Below are positions 9,127 through 18,853 of a stretch of DNA of 64,000 nt, piece after piece (the stretch's first letter is position 1; each line of letters opens with the position of its first letter). Under the pieces are notes generated by a model that was not told the DNA's origin, made no database searches, and saw only the letters and a list, made by a program, of their open reading frames with translations. The stretch lies in the NCBI RefSeq assembly GCF_023746535.1, contig NZ_CP098747.1:3957501-4021500 (forward strand), read 5' to 3'. The position numbers and the translations under genes were made by a program. Source of the stretch: Sneathiella marina (lineage in GTDB: Bacteria > Pseudomonadota > Alphaproteobacteria > Sneathiellales > Sneathiellaceae).

Positions 9127-10716
9127 CTAAGACAAGGAAAAGCCTTTATAGCCCTCATTGACAATCTCTTCACAAGCAGCCAAATAGCGCTGAAATCCCA
9201 GATACGGCATAAAAATGCGAGGCTTTCCAGGAATATTTGCACCCAAATACCATGAGTTACACGTCGGAAACAAAGTGTGGCTGGCAAGTTCATTTGTCTG
9301 GGCAACCCATGCCTCTTCCGCATCGTTGGACGCTTCAACCCGATTGCAATTGGTGTCCCGACAATGGTTTATACAATCAGAAATCCACTCCACATGATGC
9401 TCAATTGCCGGCATCATATTTGCCAGAACAGAAGGGCTGCCAGGGCCTGTTATAATAAACAAATTTGGAAATCCGGAAATAGCGACACCAAGATATGTTT
9501 TCGCACCCTCAGCCCATTTCTCTTTCAAGGTCGTTTTATTTCTGCCTTGAATGTTAATTTTTGCGAGCGCGCCGGTCATGGCATCAAATCCCGTTGCGAA
9601 AACCAGCTCATCCAGCTCGATTTCTATTCCGCCACGTCGGATACCGGTTTCCGTAATTGCGTCAATTGGCTGCTCTGAAACATCCAGCAAAGTTACATTT
9701 TCCCGATTATACGTTTGATAGTAATTTGTATCGACGCACATTCGTTTACAGCCAACGACGGTTTGCGGCGATAACTTCTCTGCAATCTTGGGATCGTCAA
9801 CCACGTCGTGGATTTTGCCTCGAACAAAATCTGCGGCTGTATCATTGGCTTCCTTGTTTGTTAGAAGATCATTGAATGCTCCCAGGAAAGTTAATCCGCC
9901 CCTTTTCCAGCGTTTTTCATATACTGCCTGCCTTTCTGCATCACTAACGTCCATCGCCATATCTTCATTAATAGCGAGGAGAAATCCGGATCGAGAATTT
10001 TTGGCTTCTTCACGATAGAATTTATAGTTTGCTTTTCTCTCGCGTTCATACTCAGGGTCGTAAGGCCCATTATAGGCAGGTATCGCATAGCTTGGCGTTC
10101 GTTGAAAAACATAAAGATGCTCGGCTTGTTCAGCTATCAATGGGATAGATTGGACCCCTGAAGAGCCAGTACCGATAATCCCGACTTTCTTTCCGGTAAA
10201 ATCAGGCTCGGTATGTGGCCAGTTTCCTGTGTGATACGTCCCTCCTGAAAAGGTATTTCGGCCTTCAATTGATGGAATATTCGTCGACGAAAGACACCCT
10301 GTCGCCATGACACAAAATCTGGAAACAACCGTCTCACCATCTGATGTGGTAGTTTTCCAGCTATTCGACGCTTCATCAAAATCCATTTCTGCAATATGCG
10401 TATCAAACTGGATATCCCTGCGCAAATCAAACCGGTCCGCCACATGATGAGCATATCTTAAAATTTCGCCCTGCGTTGCATACCGTTCCGACCAGACCCA
10501 TTCTTGCTGTAACTCATCTGAGAACTGATAAGAATATTCGAGACTTTCCACATCACATCTCGCTCCGGGATAGCGATTCCAATACCAGGTGCCGCCAATG
10601 TCTCCTCCAGCTTCAAAAACTTTTACTGAAAAGCCTCGATTACGCAGGTTATGCAGCATGTACAAACCGGCGAACCCGGCGCCCACGACAACGACGTCAT
10701 AGCTATTTTTGGTCAT
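9127..10716 (-). CDS. Flavin-dependent Baeyer-Villiger-type monooxygenase
   Basis: A 529-residue class B flavin monooxygenase. It has an FAD Rossmann motif VVGAGFAGLYML (about 10-21), the GGTWYWNRYPGARCD segment (41-55), the Baeyer-Villiger fingerprint FSGGTYHTGNWP (156-167) and a second NADPH Rossmann motif IGTGSSGVQSIP. These enzymes insert one oxygen atom into ketones or oxidise heteroatoms using NADPH and O2. The closest named class is the cyclohexanone/phenylacetone monooxygenase group, and the real substrate cannot be told. It is transcribed towards the binding-protein and cyclase genes with a 95-base gap, so it may belong to the same regulon. The upstream neighbour gpsA is divergent. 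Confidence 0.9.
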   Translation of the reverse strand: MTKNSYDVVVVGAGFAGLYMLHNLRNRGFSVKVFEAGGDIGGTWYWNRYPGARCDVESLEYSYQFSDELQQEWVWSERYATQGEILRYAHHVADRFDLRRDIQFDTHIAEMDFDEASNSWKTTTSDGETVVSRFCVMATGCLSSTNIPSIEGRNTFSGGTYHTGNWPHTEPDFTGKKVGIIGTGSSGVQSIPLIAEQAEHLYVFQRTPSYAIPAYNGPYDPEYERERKANYKFYREEAKNSRSGFLLAINEDMAMDVSDAERQAVYEKRWKRGGLTFLGAFNDLLTNKEANDTAADFVRGKIHDVVDDPKIAEKLSPQTVVGCKRMCVDTNYYQTYNRENVTLLDVSEQPIDAITETGIRRGGIEIELDELVFATGFDAMTGALAKINIQGRNKTTLKEKWAEGAKTYLGVAISGFPNLFIITGPGSPSVLANMMPAIEHHVEWISDCINHCRDTNCNRVEASNDAEEAWVAQTNELASHTLFPTCNSWYLGANIPGKPRIFMPYLGFQRYLAACEEIVNEGYKGFSLS

Positions 10717-10892
10717 CTTTTTTGCAGTCCTCGTTTTTTATTATATTTTTTTAAGGCTCTATCTACAGGCTTGCAGTTTATCACAAGTTGCTTACACAGC
10801 AACACCTGCAGACAATTCAGTGCTTTTTGTTCCGCGGCGTTCATGCTAATCAAACCCCATAAATACGTGATAAAAGCAACTATGGGAAACAG

Positions 10893-11894
10893 ATGACTAA
10901 GCTGACTGTAATAGGAGCAGGTGCGTGGGGAACAGCCTTGGCAATTACGGCGAGGAAAGCTGGAAGTGATGTTGTGTTGTGGACCCGCCATAGCGCCCAT
11001 TCTGATTTGCTCAATACGGAAAATGTCAACTCCAGCTACTTACCCGACATCCCGCTCGCTGCCGGTATAACGGCAACTTCTGACATCCGCCACGCGGCTC
11101 AAGCTGATATTCTGCTATTGGTGACACCGGCGCAGCATGCTCGGGAAACACTCTATAGATTGAAGCCAGAACTTGAGGCCGAAACGATACTCGTGATGTG
11201 TTCGAAGGGAATAGAGCAGGAAAGCGGGCGCTTGATGAGCGAAATCATGGAAGAAATTGCTCCGTCTAATCCCCATGCCATCCTTTCCGGCCCAAATTTC
11301 GCCGCAGAAATCGCACGCGGACTACCGGCCGCTGCTACACTCGCCTGTCGACATCAAGAACTTGGTGAAAGTCTTGTGAAGGCAATCGGTTTACCCACAT
11401 TTCGACCGTATTTGACCGATGATGTGATCGGTGCGCAAATTGGCGGGGCTGTAAAGAATGTTCTCGCTATCGCTTGCGGCCTTGTAGCTGGCGGTCGATT
11501 GGGAGAGAACGCCCGAGCAGCACTTATCACGAGAGGAATGGCCGAAATATTACGGTTGGGAGAAAAGCTGGGCGCAAGGGCCGAAACTCTTATGGGTTTG
11601 TCCGGCTTTGGAGATCTCATTCTTTGCTGCACTTCCCAGACTTCAAGAAATTTTTCTCTTGGCGCTGCATTGGGGCAAGGTGATATTCTGGAAGAGATAC
11701 TTCAAGAACGAACCGCTGTCACAGAAGGGGTCTATACAGCCTCAGCTATCTGTAGGTTGGCTGAAAAATTTGGTATCGAAATGCCAATTTGTGCCGCAGT
11801 TGACGAGATTTTGAACGGTGGAACCGCCGTTTCCAGCGCCATTGAAGATTTACTCGCCCGTCCGTTTAGAGATGAGAAGCTCGCCGGATTCTAA
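10893..11894 (+). CDS. gpsA: Glycerol-3-phosphate dehydrogenase [NAD(P)+]
   Basis: A 333-residue GpsA. It reduces dihydroxyacetone phosphate to sn-glycerol 3-phosphate for phospholipid synthesis. The dinucleotide loop IGAGAWGTALA lies at residues 5-15, then MCSKGIE, SGPNFAAEIARGLP and GGAVKNVLAIACGL, which carries the catalytic lysine. LSGFGDLILCCTS follows. The ATG at 10893 has GGGAAA upstream. YciI follows after 22 bases. Length and motifs are normal. Confidence 0.97.
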   Translation: MTKLTVIGAGAWGTALAITARKAGSDVVLWTRHSAHSDLLNTENVNSSYLPDIPLAAGITATSDIRHAAQADILLLVTPAQHARETLYRLKPELEAETILVMCSKGIEQESGRLMSEIMEEIAPSNPHAILSGPNFAAEIARGLPAAATLACRHQELGESLVKAIGLPTFRPYLTDDVIGAQIGGAVKNVLAIACGLVAGGRLGENARAALITRGMAEILRLGEKLGARAETLMGLSGFGDLILCCTSQTSRNFSLGAALGQGDILEEILQERTAVTEGVYTASAICRLAEKFGIEMPICAAVDEILNGGTAVSSAIEDLLARPFRDEKLAGF

Positions 11895-11916
11895 TTAAAG
11901 ATTTGAAGGAAAAAAT

Positions 11917-12204
11917 ATGCTGTTTATCGCCCATTGCACGGACAAACCCGACCATCTGCAAGTCCGCCTGGATGCCCGACCTAACCATCTCGAATTCCTA
12001 AAAAATAAGGGAGATGCCTTAAAAATTGCTGGCCCTACACTAACTGCTGACGGCGAAAACCCAAACGGTAGTCTGATTATTTTTGAAGACCGTGATCTGG
12101 AAGCTGCAAAAGCTTGGATTGCCAGCGATCCCTATGCAGGGGCGAATTTATTCGAAAGTGTGATCGTCAAGCCTTGGAAACATGCCATCGGCAACGGTGT
12201 CTAA
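11917..12204 (+). CDS. YciI-like protein
   Basis: A 95-residue YCII-domain protein (ferredoxin-like fold). MLFIAHCTDKPDHLQVRLDARPNHLEFL carries the conserved His/Asp region, followed by IAGPTL and SLIIFEDRDLEAAKAWIASDPY. Family members are small cytoplasmic proteins with poorly known activity; some have been proposed as hydrolases or dehalogenases. A clear AAGGA site lies before the ATG. It follows gpsA by 22 bases, a pairing often seen in alphaproteobacteria, so co-transcription is likely. Confidence 0.9.
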   Translation: MLFIAHCTDKPDHLQVRLDARPNHLEFLKNKGDALKIAGPTLTADGENPNGSLIIFEDRDLEAAKAWIASDPYAGANLFESVIVKPWKHAIGNGV

Positions 12205-12304
12205 GCACTGAAGTTTGCAATATTCTCCTCAAGGATAGATGTTGCTCCGATTGTTTTCTTGTGATCTATTATTTGAAAATAATAATCAAGAAACGAGGTG
12301 TACT

Positions 12305-13465
12305 ATGCTGTTTACCCAAGAGCATAATGAACTTAAGCGGACCGTAACCCGGATTATCGACGAGGATCTCAATCCAAATGTAGACGAGTGGGAAAAAGCT
12401 GACATTTTTCCCGCCCATGATGTCATGAAAAAAATGGCCGATGCCGGTCTTCTTGGAATCGGCAAGCCTACAGAATATGGCGGACTTGATCTGGATTTTT
12501 CGTATGAAATGGTTTTCGCTGAAGCGTTGGGCGGTATCCGCGCTAACGGTGTTTCAACATCAATTGGCGTTCAAACCACTATGTGTACTCCTGCACTCAC
12601 AAATTATGGCAGCGAAGAGCTCAAGCAGGAATATTTAGTCCCAACAATTTCCGGAGACCTTGTTGGGTGCATCGGGGTAAGTGAAGAGGCGGCAGGGTCC
12701 GATGTGGCTAATACCCGAACCCACGCTAAAAAGGACGGAGGTGACTATATCATCAACGGATCGAAAATGTGGATAACCAATGGTGTGCAGGGTGACTGGA
12801 TCTGCCTTCTTTGCAATACCGCTGAAGAGGGTGGTCCGCATCGGAACAAGTCCCTGATTATTGTACCGCTGAAAAGCGAAGGCGTTTCCGTTACACGCAA
12901 ACTGGACAAACTGGGCTTGCGTTGTTCTGATACGGCACAGCTTTTCTTCGATAATGTCCGCGTGCCCGTCCGCAATCTAATTGGCGAAGAAAACAAGGGT
13001 TTTACGTATCAAATGCGGCAGTTTCAGGAAGAACGGTTATTTGTCGCCGCTCGTGCCCTTCGGGGAATGGAAATGGCAATTGAGGATACCATTGAATATA
13101 CGGGTCAGCGCAAAGCCTTCGGTGGTACCATTTTGGACAATCAAGTCGTCTATCACAAACTTGCAGAAATGCAGAGTGAACTGGAGGCTGCACGCGCATT
13201 ATTATATAGAACCACTGAGCAATATGTTGCAGGCGAAGACGTCACAAAACTTGCTTCCATGACTAAATTTTTAATGGGTAATTTGGCGAATAAAATCCCC
13301 AGCGCCTGTTTGCAATATTGGGGCGGACAGGGGTTCATGTCTGAAAACTGGATATCCCGAGCTTACCGGGACCTCAGGCTGACTGGGATCGGGGGCGGCG
13401 CAAATGAAATAATGCTGGAAATTGTTGCCAAGAAAATGGGAATATATCCTGGCATGCGAAATTGA
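12305..13465 (+). CDS. Acyl-CoA dehydrogenase
   Basis: A 386-residue FAD-dependent acyl-CoA dehydrogenase. It has the helical N domain, FAD-binding CIGVSEEAAGSD (about 122-133), KMWITNG (154-160) and the C-terminal RKAFGG and QYWGGQGFM segments. The catalytic base of medium-chain enzymes (YEGT region) is replaced by IGGGANEIM. A Glu is present instead in QEERLFVAAR (E243), where isovaleryl-CoA and long-chain enzymes keep theirs, so the enzyme should be active with that geometry. A branched or terpenoid-type acyl-CoA is possible but unproven. I chose the ATG at 12305; the in-frame TTG at 12239 would add 22 residues unlike the family. The EVE gene follows after 19 bases. Confidence 0.92.
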   Translation: MLFTQEHNELKRTVTRIIDEDLNPNVDEWEKADIFPAHDVMKKMADAGLLGIGKPTEYGGLDLDFSYEMVFAEALGGIRANGVSTSIGVQTTMCTPALTNYGSEELKQEYLVPTISGDLVGCIGVSEEAAGSDVANTRTHAKKDGGDYIINGSKMWITNGVQGDWICLLCNTAEEGGPHRNKSLIIVPLKSEGVSVTRKLDKLGLRCSDTAQLFFDNVRVPVRNLIGEENKGFTYQMRQFQEERLFVAARALRGMEMAIEDTIEYTGQRKAFGGTILDNQVVYHKLAEMQSELEAARALLYRTTEQYVAGEDVTKLASMTKFLMGNLANKIPSACLQYWGGQGFMSENWISRAYRDLRLTGIGGGANEIMLEIVAKKMGIYPGMRN

Positions 13466-13484
13466 GCAAAGACAAGGACAGCCC

Positions 13485-13898
13485 ATGAATACTTGGTTAA
13501 TAAAATCGGAACCTGGAGCATGGTCTTGGCAAGACCAGTTGGACGCAGGCGAGAAAGGGACCTTCTGGGACGGCGTTCGCAACTATCAAGCTTCAAACAA
13601 TATGAAAGCCATGAAAATAGGAGATCAATGTTTTTTTTATCATTCTGTTAAAGAGAAAAGCATTGTCGGAATTGTTGAAGTTATCAAAGAGTACTATCCG
13701 GATCATACAGACCCCAAAGGTCGCTTCGGCATGGTGGATGTGAAGGCTGTACAGACCTTTCCCACGCCGGTGACCCTCGCCGAAATAAAAGCGGACCCGG
13801 AATTGGAAAATTTGGCATTGGTCAGGCAGAGCCGGCTTTCAGTGGTTCCTATTGACGCAGCGTCCTGGAAGCATATTTGTAAAATGGGTAAGCTGTAA
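13485..13898 (+). CDS. EVE domain-containing protein
   Basis: A 137-residue protein made of a single EVE domain (PUA-like fold). It starts MNTWLIKSEPGAWSWQDQ, then WDGVRNYQASNNMKAMKIGDQCFFYHS, IVGIVEVI and a closing SRLSVVPIDAASW. These proteins bind modified bases in nucleic acids. The stand-alone form is widespread in proteobacteria and is often found near gpsA/YciI genes. I chose the ATG at 13485; longer in-frame starts run into the acyl-CoA dehydrogenase gene. Function in this host is not known. Confidence 0.92.
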   Translation: MNTWLIKSEPGAWSWQDQLDAGEKGTFWDGVRNYQASNNMKAMKIGDQCFFYHSVKEKSIVGIVEVIKEYYPDHTDPKGRFGMVDVKAVQTFPTPVTLAEIKADPELENLALVRQSRLSVVPIDAASWKHICKMGKL

Positions 13899-13983
13899 TA
13901 TTTGGACCTGAAAGCATTAGGTAATTTTCCCCCGATCCCGTAAGGTTTCTGGCGCAGAAACATCTTTCGTCAAATTGGACCCC

Positions 13984-14892
13984 ATGAACCCCAACGCACC
14001 AACCGCCGGCAGCAACCTGCAGGCATACGCATTTCTGGTATTGACTACCCTATGCTGGGGTATGAACGCAGTATTGGGTAAATTTGCTGTCGGTGAAGTC
14101 TCGCCGATGGCTCTGGTTTCGTTGCGATGGTTGGGGGTCGTAATTTTAATGACAATTATCGCCCGTCGTCAGGTTGCAAGAGACTGGCCGATCCTGAAAA
14201 AAAGACTGCTTTACATGCTGATAATGGGCAGTCTTGGATTCACCGGCTTTAACACATTATTTTATGTTGCCGCTCATTCCACAACCGCCGTCAATATTGG
14301 AATTCTTCAAGGGTCAATCCCCGTATTTGTTATCACTGCCGCCTTCTTTGCTTTGAAAGACAAGGTAACTCCCCTGCAGATCATCGGGGTTCTTGTGACC
14401 ATCATCGGCGTGATCATTGTAGGTTCGGGCGGAAGCCTGGAGCGATTGGCCCGCCTTGAACTTAATCGCGGTGATGTCATGATGCTCGGTGCATGTGCAC
14501 TCTATGCCGGATATACCGTTGGCCTTCGTTTCAAGCCCGACGTTTCCGCCTTAAGTTTTTTCGCCATAATGGCGACGGCAGCCTTTGTTACGTCGTTGCC
14601 GTTCACATTTGTCGAAATTCAGCTTGAACATTTCTTGGCACCAACTTCAAGCGGGTGGATTGTTGTTGTCCTGGTGACGCTCTTTCCTTCATTTATCGCA
14701 CAGCTCACCTTTATTCGCGGCGTTGAAATTCTCGGCCCCGGACGTGCAGGTGTTTTTGCAAACCTGGTGCCGGTATTCGCTTCTATTTTCGCAGTGAGTT
14801 TCCTGGGCGAGCCATTTGAAATATATCAAGGAACAGCACTAATCCTTGTTCTTTTCGGTATCTGGATATCTGAGCGTGGGAAAGCGACTTAG
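13984..14892 (+). CDS. DMT-superfamily transporter (EamA family)
   Basis: A 302-residue inner-membrane protein with ten predicted helices in two EamA repeats. It begins [36 protein letters not shown], the typical first-repeat pattern. The second repeat starts near residue 160 ([20 protein letters not shown]). Family members export amino acids, nucleosides or other small metabolites, and the substrate cannot be predicted. I chose the ATG at 13984; a TTG nine bases upstream is possible. The 3' end overlaps that of the minus-strand SDHAF4 gene. Confidence 0.9.
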   Translation: MNPNAPTAGSNLQAYAFLVLTTLCWGMNAVLGKFAVGEVSPMALVSLRWLGVVILMTIIARRQVARDWPILKKRLLYMLIMGSLGFTGFNTLFYVAAHSTTAVNIGILQGSIPVFVITAAFFALKDKVTPLQIIGVLVTIIGVIIVGSGGSLERLARLELNRGDVMMLGACALYAGYTVGLRFKPDVSALSFFAIMATAAFVTSLPFTFVEIQLEHFLAPTSSGWIVVVLVTLFPSFIAQLTFIRGVEILGPGRAGVFANLVPVFASIFAVSFLGEPFEIYQGTALILVLFGIWISERGKAT

Positions 14893-15068
14893 AAATCGCT
14901 TACAATGCCATTGCGCTCCCAATCTCCATATCGTGTCGGTTCCAGGCCCTTGGGGCCGCCGATCTCACCATCTGCCTGGGTTTGCTTTATGGCTGAATTG
15001 CCGGCTTTTTCCGTATCTTTTTCCGTGGACTCCTGTCCGTCGTCCATCGCTTTTTTGTCGTTCTTCAT
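14889..15068 (-). CDS. Succinate dehydrogenase assembly factor 4 (DUF1674)
   Basis: A 59-residue protein, easily missed because of its size. It starts [10 protein letters not shown] and ends with the diagnostic tail: [20 protein letters not shown] (residues 35-54) followed by IVSDF. This [18 protein letters not shown] tail defines the SDHAF4/Sdh8 family. Its members bind the flavinylated SdhA subunit and help assembly of succinate dehydrogenase. The charged, likely disordered N terminus is normal. The ATG at 15068 is preceded by an A/G-rich tract (AAAGA). It is divergent from rsmB and its stop overlaps the stop of the DMT transporter, so it is probably a single-gene unit. Confidence 0.9.
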   Translation of the reverse strand: MKNDKKAMDDGQESTEKDTEKAGNSAIKQTQADGEIGGPKGLEPTRYGDWERNGIVSDF

Positions 15069-15192
15069 TTCTTTTAGTCCGCTTAGATTGCTCGAATGTC
15101 TTATGGCATAAAAATAGGGCAGTTATCCATAGACTTCCAGTATTTCCAACCCTTCTATAGACCGCCGGGTCAATTTCCCGTATGACACCGAC

Positions 15193-16473
15193 ATGAATAA
15201 CATCCAAACCAACCCCAGGCGCGCTGCGGTCCATCTTCTGACACGTGTTTTGCAAAAACATCAGCTTTTGGAAGAGATCCTGAATCCTGTCCTCAAAGAT
15301 TTATCACCGCGAGACAGGTCCCTGTCGCGAGCTTTGGCCTCGACGACACTTCGTCATCTCGGGGTCATCGACGGTTTGATAGATAAGATGCTGGATCGAC
15401 CCTTGTCAGAAAAGATATTCGAAATCAGGCATATTCTGCGAATTGGGATCGCACAAATCCTGTTTCTCAACATTCCGTCGCACGCCGCCGTTCACGATAC
15501 GGTAGAATTAGTTCCGGAAAAGAGTAAATACCGGGGAATGGTCAATGCATTGCTCAGGCGCACTGACCGGCAAGGAGCCAAGCTATTACATCAAATGGAT
15601 GTCCCCAAGCACAATACGCCGCCTTGGCTTTGGGAAAACTGGGTGGCACATTACGGCGACGAAACCGCCCATGAAATTGCTGCCGCCAATATGACGGAAG
15701 CCGAACTGGATATCTCTGTTAAAGGCGATCCGCAGAAATGGGCGAAATTGCTCGACGCTGATATTCTTGCAAACGGGTCTTTGCGTCGGCCTGCCGCAAG
15801 CGACATAACATCTTTGCCGGGTTTTAGCGACGGGGAATGGTGGGTTCAGGACGCAGCCGCGTCAATCCCAGCCGCTCTGTTCGGCAACGTTGAAGGAAAA
15901 ACCATTCTGGATTGTTGTGCAGCACCGGGTGGCAAGACCGCTCAGTTGGCCGCTTCCGGTGCCAAGGTAATTGCCCTTGATCGGTCAAAAGGCCGAATGA
16001 AGCGCTTGGCCGATAATATGAACCGACTGCAATTGACCGTAGATATACAGGTTGGGGAAGCCGAAAACTATTCTCCCGAACAAAAACTGGACGGTATACT
16101 TCTCGACGCACCCTGCTCCAGCACCGGGACTCTCCGCCGTCATCCAGACGTTGCTTATCTAAAATCACCTGCGGACATAGAAAAACTCGGGTCATTGCAA
16201 ATGCGGCTTCTTGATGCCGCGTCAAAGCAGCTCACGCCGGATGCAATACTCGTATACAGTGTTTGCTCCTTACAAGCTGAAGAAGGTGAACATCAAGTCG
16301 ACAACTTGCTGAAGCGTGATTCTAGCCTTAAACGGCAGCCGGTCAATGCCGCGGAAATTGGTGGGCTTTCCGAAGTGATAAATGCAAAAGGCGATATTCG
16401 TTGCTTACCCCAGCATTTAGGTGGCATGGATGGATTTTTTGCCGCCCGGCTTGTTAAATTATCTGGTTCATGA
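15193..16473 (+). CDS. rsmB: 16S rRNA (cytosine-C5) methyltransferase RsmB
   Basis: A 426-residue RsmB (Sun/Fmu) protein. The N-terminal NusB-like helical domain (about 5-130, RRAAVHLLTRVLQ) is followed by a Rossmann methyltransferase. SAM-binding LDCCAAPGGKTAQLA lies at about 239-253. The two catalytic cysteines are C308 in DAPCSSTGTLRRHPDV and C358 in YSVCSLQ. It methylates a cytosine (C967 in E. coli) of 16S rRNA in the cytoplasm. rpe follows after 37 bases; rsmB, rpe and the heparinase-like gene are likely one operon. Confidence 0.95.
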   Translation: MNNIQTNPRRAAVHLLTRVLQKHQLLEEILNPVLKDLSPRDRSLSRALASTTLRHLGVIDGLIDKMLDRPLSEKIFEIRHILRIGIAQILFLNIPSHAAVHDTVELVPEKSKYRGMVNALLRRTDRQGAKLLHQMDVPKHNTPPWLWENWVAHYGDETAHEIAAANMTEAELDISVKGDPQKWAKLLDADILANGSLRRPAASDITSLPGFSDGEWWVQDAAASIPAALFGNVEGKTILDCCAAPGGKTAQLAASGAKVIALDRSKGRMKRLADNMNRLQLTVDIQVGEAENYSPEQKLDGILLDAPCSSTGTLRRHPDVAYLKSPADIEKLGSLQMRLLDAASKQLTPDAILVYSVCSLQAEEGEHQVDNLLKRDSSLKRQPVNAAEIGGLSEVINAKGDIRCLPQHLGGMDGFFAARLVKLSGS

Positions 16474-16510
16474 GCTTGAGCAGAACCGCTTGAAATGTTA
16501 AAGGAATATC

Positions 16511-17176
16511 ATGCGTAAACCCGTTAGAATAGCTCCGTCAGTTCTCGCCGCAGATTTTGCGAAACTGGGAGAAGAAGTCGCCGCCATCACAGCCGCCGGT
16601 GCAGATTATATCCATCTGGATATAATGGATGGACATTTTGTCCCCAACATCAGTTTTGGGCCTGCTGTGACAAAATCAATTCGCGATTATTCTGATAAGC
16701 CCTTCGACTGTCATTTGATGATTTCACCATTTGATCCGTTTGTTGAGGAATTCGTTGATGCAGGTGCTGATATTATTACCTTGCATCAAGAATCTGGCCC
16801 ACATGCCCATCGAAGCCTGCAACTGGTAAAATCACATGGTTTAAAAGCAGGCATCTCATTAAACCCGGCGACGCCAGCCTCAACACTTGAACATGTGATG
16901 GATGAAGTTGACTTGATTTTGGTGATGAGCGTCAACCCCGGCTTTGGCGGTCAAAAGTTTATTGCCTCCCAACTCGACAAAATTAGAACCCTTCGATCGA
17001 TGATTGATGCTTCTGGACGTGATATCGATTTACAAGTTGATGGGGGTATCAACGCGGAAACAGCCCCTCTGGTTATCGAGGCGGGCGCCGACTTACTTGT
17101 TGCGGGAAGTGCCGCCTTTAAAGGCGGCCCAAGCCAGTATGCCGAGAACATCAATTTGTTGTTGGGCAGAGCATGA
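16511..17176 (+). CDS. rpe: Ribulose-phosphate 3-epimerase
   Basis: A 221-residue TIM-barrel epimerase that interconverts ribulose 5-phosphate and xylulose 5-phosphate. It reads [33 protein letters not shown] (metal-binding His/Asp), [19 protein letters not shown] and [11 protein letters not shown], covering the catalytic aspartates D39 and D177 by family position. An AAAGGA site lies before the ATG. Its TGA overlaps the ATG of the following heparinase-like gene (ATGA), so the two are translationally coupled. Confidence 0.97.
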   Translation: MRKPVRIAPSVLAADFAKLGEEVAAITAAGADYIHLDIMDGHFVPNISFGPAVTKSIRDYSDKPFDCHLMISPFDPFVEEFVDAGADIITLHQESGPHAHRSLQLVKSHGLKAGISLNPATPASTLEHVMDEVDLILVMSVNPGFGGQKFIASQLDKIRTLRSMIDASGRDIDLQVDGGINAETAPLVIEAGADLLVAGSAAFKGGPSQYAENINLLLGRA

Positions 17177-18819
17177 CAGCCGCCGCGAATTTGCCTAATG
17201 AAGGAGGCATACCGAAGCGGCGTACAGTTCTGGATATCATTTTCTCCAGCGGACCCTATCAGGCCAGCCTGAAATCGCGGGTTCCCAAACGACTCTCTCT
17301 TGTTCCAGTTGATGTTTTTCCGGGCGATAGTGATCGGGCAGATAATATTTTTCAGGGACATTTTGATTTTGCGGGCCATGAATTTTTCTTAGCGTCGCCG
17401 GAACCCTGGCACGCAGAAGGGCAACCGCTTGCTTGGCACAGGGAGCTCCATGAATTTGGATGGCTCCGAGATTTTTCAGCGAACGGCAGTGAAGCCGCAA
17501 AACGCCATAGCAGAGCGCTCATTTTATCCTGGATTTCGCACTTTGAAACATATGTACCCTATGTTTGGGATGAAGATGTTTTATCTCAAAGAATAATCAA
17601 CTGGTTTTGTTACAGCGGTTTTCTCATGGAACGAGAGGACAGTGATTTTAATTTCAGGTTTCTTCGCTCCCTCAGACGGCAATATCTACATTTATCGCGA
17701 ATAAGTAAAAGAAAGCCGCTACTTCAAGATCGCTTTTGCCTCTGGCAAGCCCTGCTATATGGCACATTATGTTTCCCTGACTTACAAAAACAGACTGACA
17801 AAATCATGGCCAGTCTGGAAACGGAAGTCGGACGGGTCGTTATGACAGATGGCTGCCACATTTCAAGAAACCCCGAACATCACCTGATGTTACTCGGACG
17901 TCTTGTCGGGCTACGCAATACTCTGATGGCGGCTAATGTAATTGTTCCAATTATTCTCAATAATACCATTGATCGACTTGCCCCCGCAGTCCGGTTTTTC
18001 CAACATGGGGATGGAAGGCTGGCTCTGTTTAACGGAGGAAGCCAGATGGACGAGGGGTATTGCGATATGCTTCTCTCTCAGTCTGATGCAACAGGCCGGG
18101 CTCCACATCGATTTCCGCAAGGAGGGTTTGAACGGCTCAAAGCAGGACGTGCCCTTCTTATAATTGAAACCGGTGAAGGCGGCAGAACGAAACATGATCT
18201 TCGACATTCAGGCCTCCTTGGATTTGAATTCAGTTACGCCAGAGAACGATTAATTGTCAATTGTGGTGGATCTCGCGATTTGGACTCCTCCTGGGGGAGG
18301 GCCCTTGCGTCCACCGCGGCACATTCGACACTTGGTTTTGACAATTTGAACGCTGATTTCCCAACCAGTCAGGAAGTAGAGCAGAGCGCGGTTGTTCGTA
18401 ATGAAGAGGAAGGAAATGTTTGGCTCGACCTGGAAAGTAGCGGCTATTTATCATCTGTCGGTTTGCGCCATCGCCGGCGCTTATTTATTGATGCAAGCGG
18501 GCTAGCCTTACGTGGCGAGGACCAACTCATTCCAGAAAGGCAGCCGTCGACGCGCCGATCCCGTTTTACACTCCGGTTTCATCTCCACCCTGATTTGAGT
18601 ATTTCGCGAAGTGCTGGTGGCAAGAATATATTGATCCGAACCCCGAGCGGTTCCGGCTGGAAATTCCTGACAGGTGCTCCCCTGCTTACACTGGAGGAGA
18701 GCGTTTATTGCAGTGTTCCCGGCGAACGGCGCCACAATCAACAGATAGTTATTGCCGGCCAATTGGAGAATGAAAACCCCGTCCTCGTTAAATGGGCACT
18801 TACTCGATTATCGGAATGA
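17173..18819 (+). CDS. Heparinase II/III-like protein
   Basis: A 548-residue protein of the heparinase II/III-like group. It has an N-terminal alpha-alpha-barrel-like half ([14 protein letters not shown] near residue 92, [26 protein letters not shown] near 117) and a C-terminal beta-sandwich half (about 290-548). Family enzymes cleave acidic polysaccharides. Members next to rsmB and purH are common in alphaproteobacteria and their substrate is unknown, so the housekeeping position argues against a simple catabolic role. No signal peptide is evident, so where it acts is unclear. The start overlaps the rpe stop by ATGA. Confidence 0.85.
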   Translation: MTAAANLPNEGGIPKRRTVLDIIFSSGPYQASLKSRVPKRLSLVPVDVFPGDSDRADNIFQGHFDFAGHEFFLASPEPWHAEGQPLAWHRELHEFGWLRDFSANGSEAAKRHSRALILSWISHFETYVPYVWDEDVLSQRIINWFCYSGFLMEREDSDFNFRFLRSLRRQYLHLSRISKRKPLLQDRFCLWQALLYGTLCFPDLQKQTDKIMASLETEVGRVVMTDGCHISRNPEHHLMLLGRLVGLRNTLMAANVIVPIILNNTIDRLAPAVRFFQHGDGRLALFNGGSQMDEGYCDMLLSQSDATGRAPHRFPQGGFERLKAGRALLIIETGEGGRTKHDLRHSGLLGFEFSYARERLIVNCGGSRDLDSSWGRALASTAAHSTLGFDNLNADFPTSQEVEQSAVVRNEEEGNVWLDLESSGYLSSVGLRHRRRLFIDASGLALRGEDQLIPERQPSTRRSRFTLRFHLHPDLSISRSAGGKNILIRTPSGSGWKFLTGAPLLTLEESVYCSVPGERRHNQQIVIAGQLENENPVLVKWALTRLSE

Positions 18820-18853
18820 AGCTGAAGTTGCAAATAGCTGCTCGAGAACAGCT

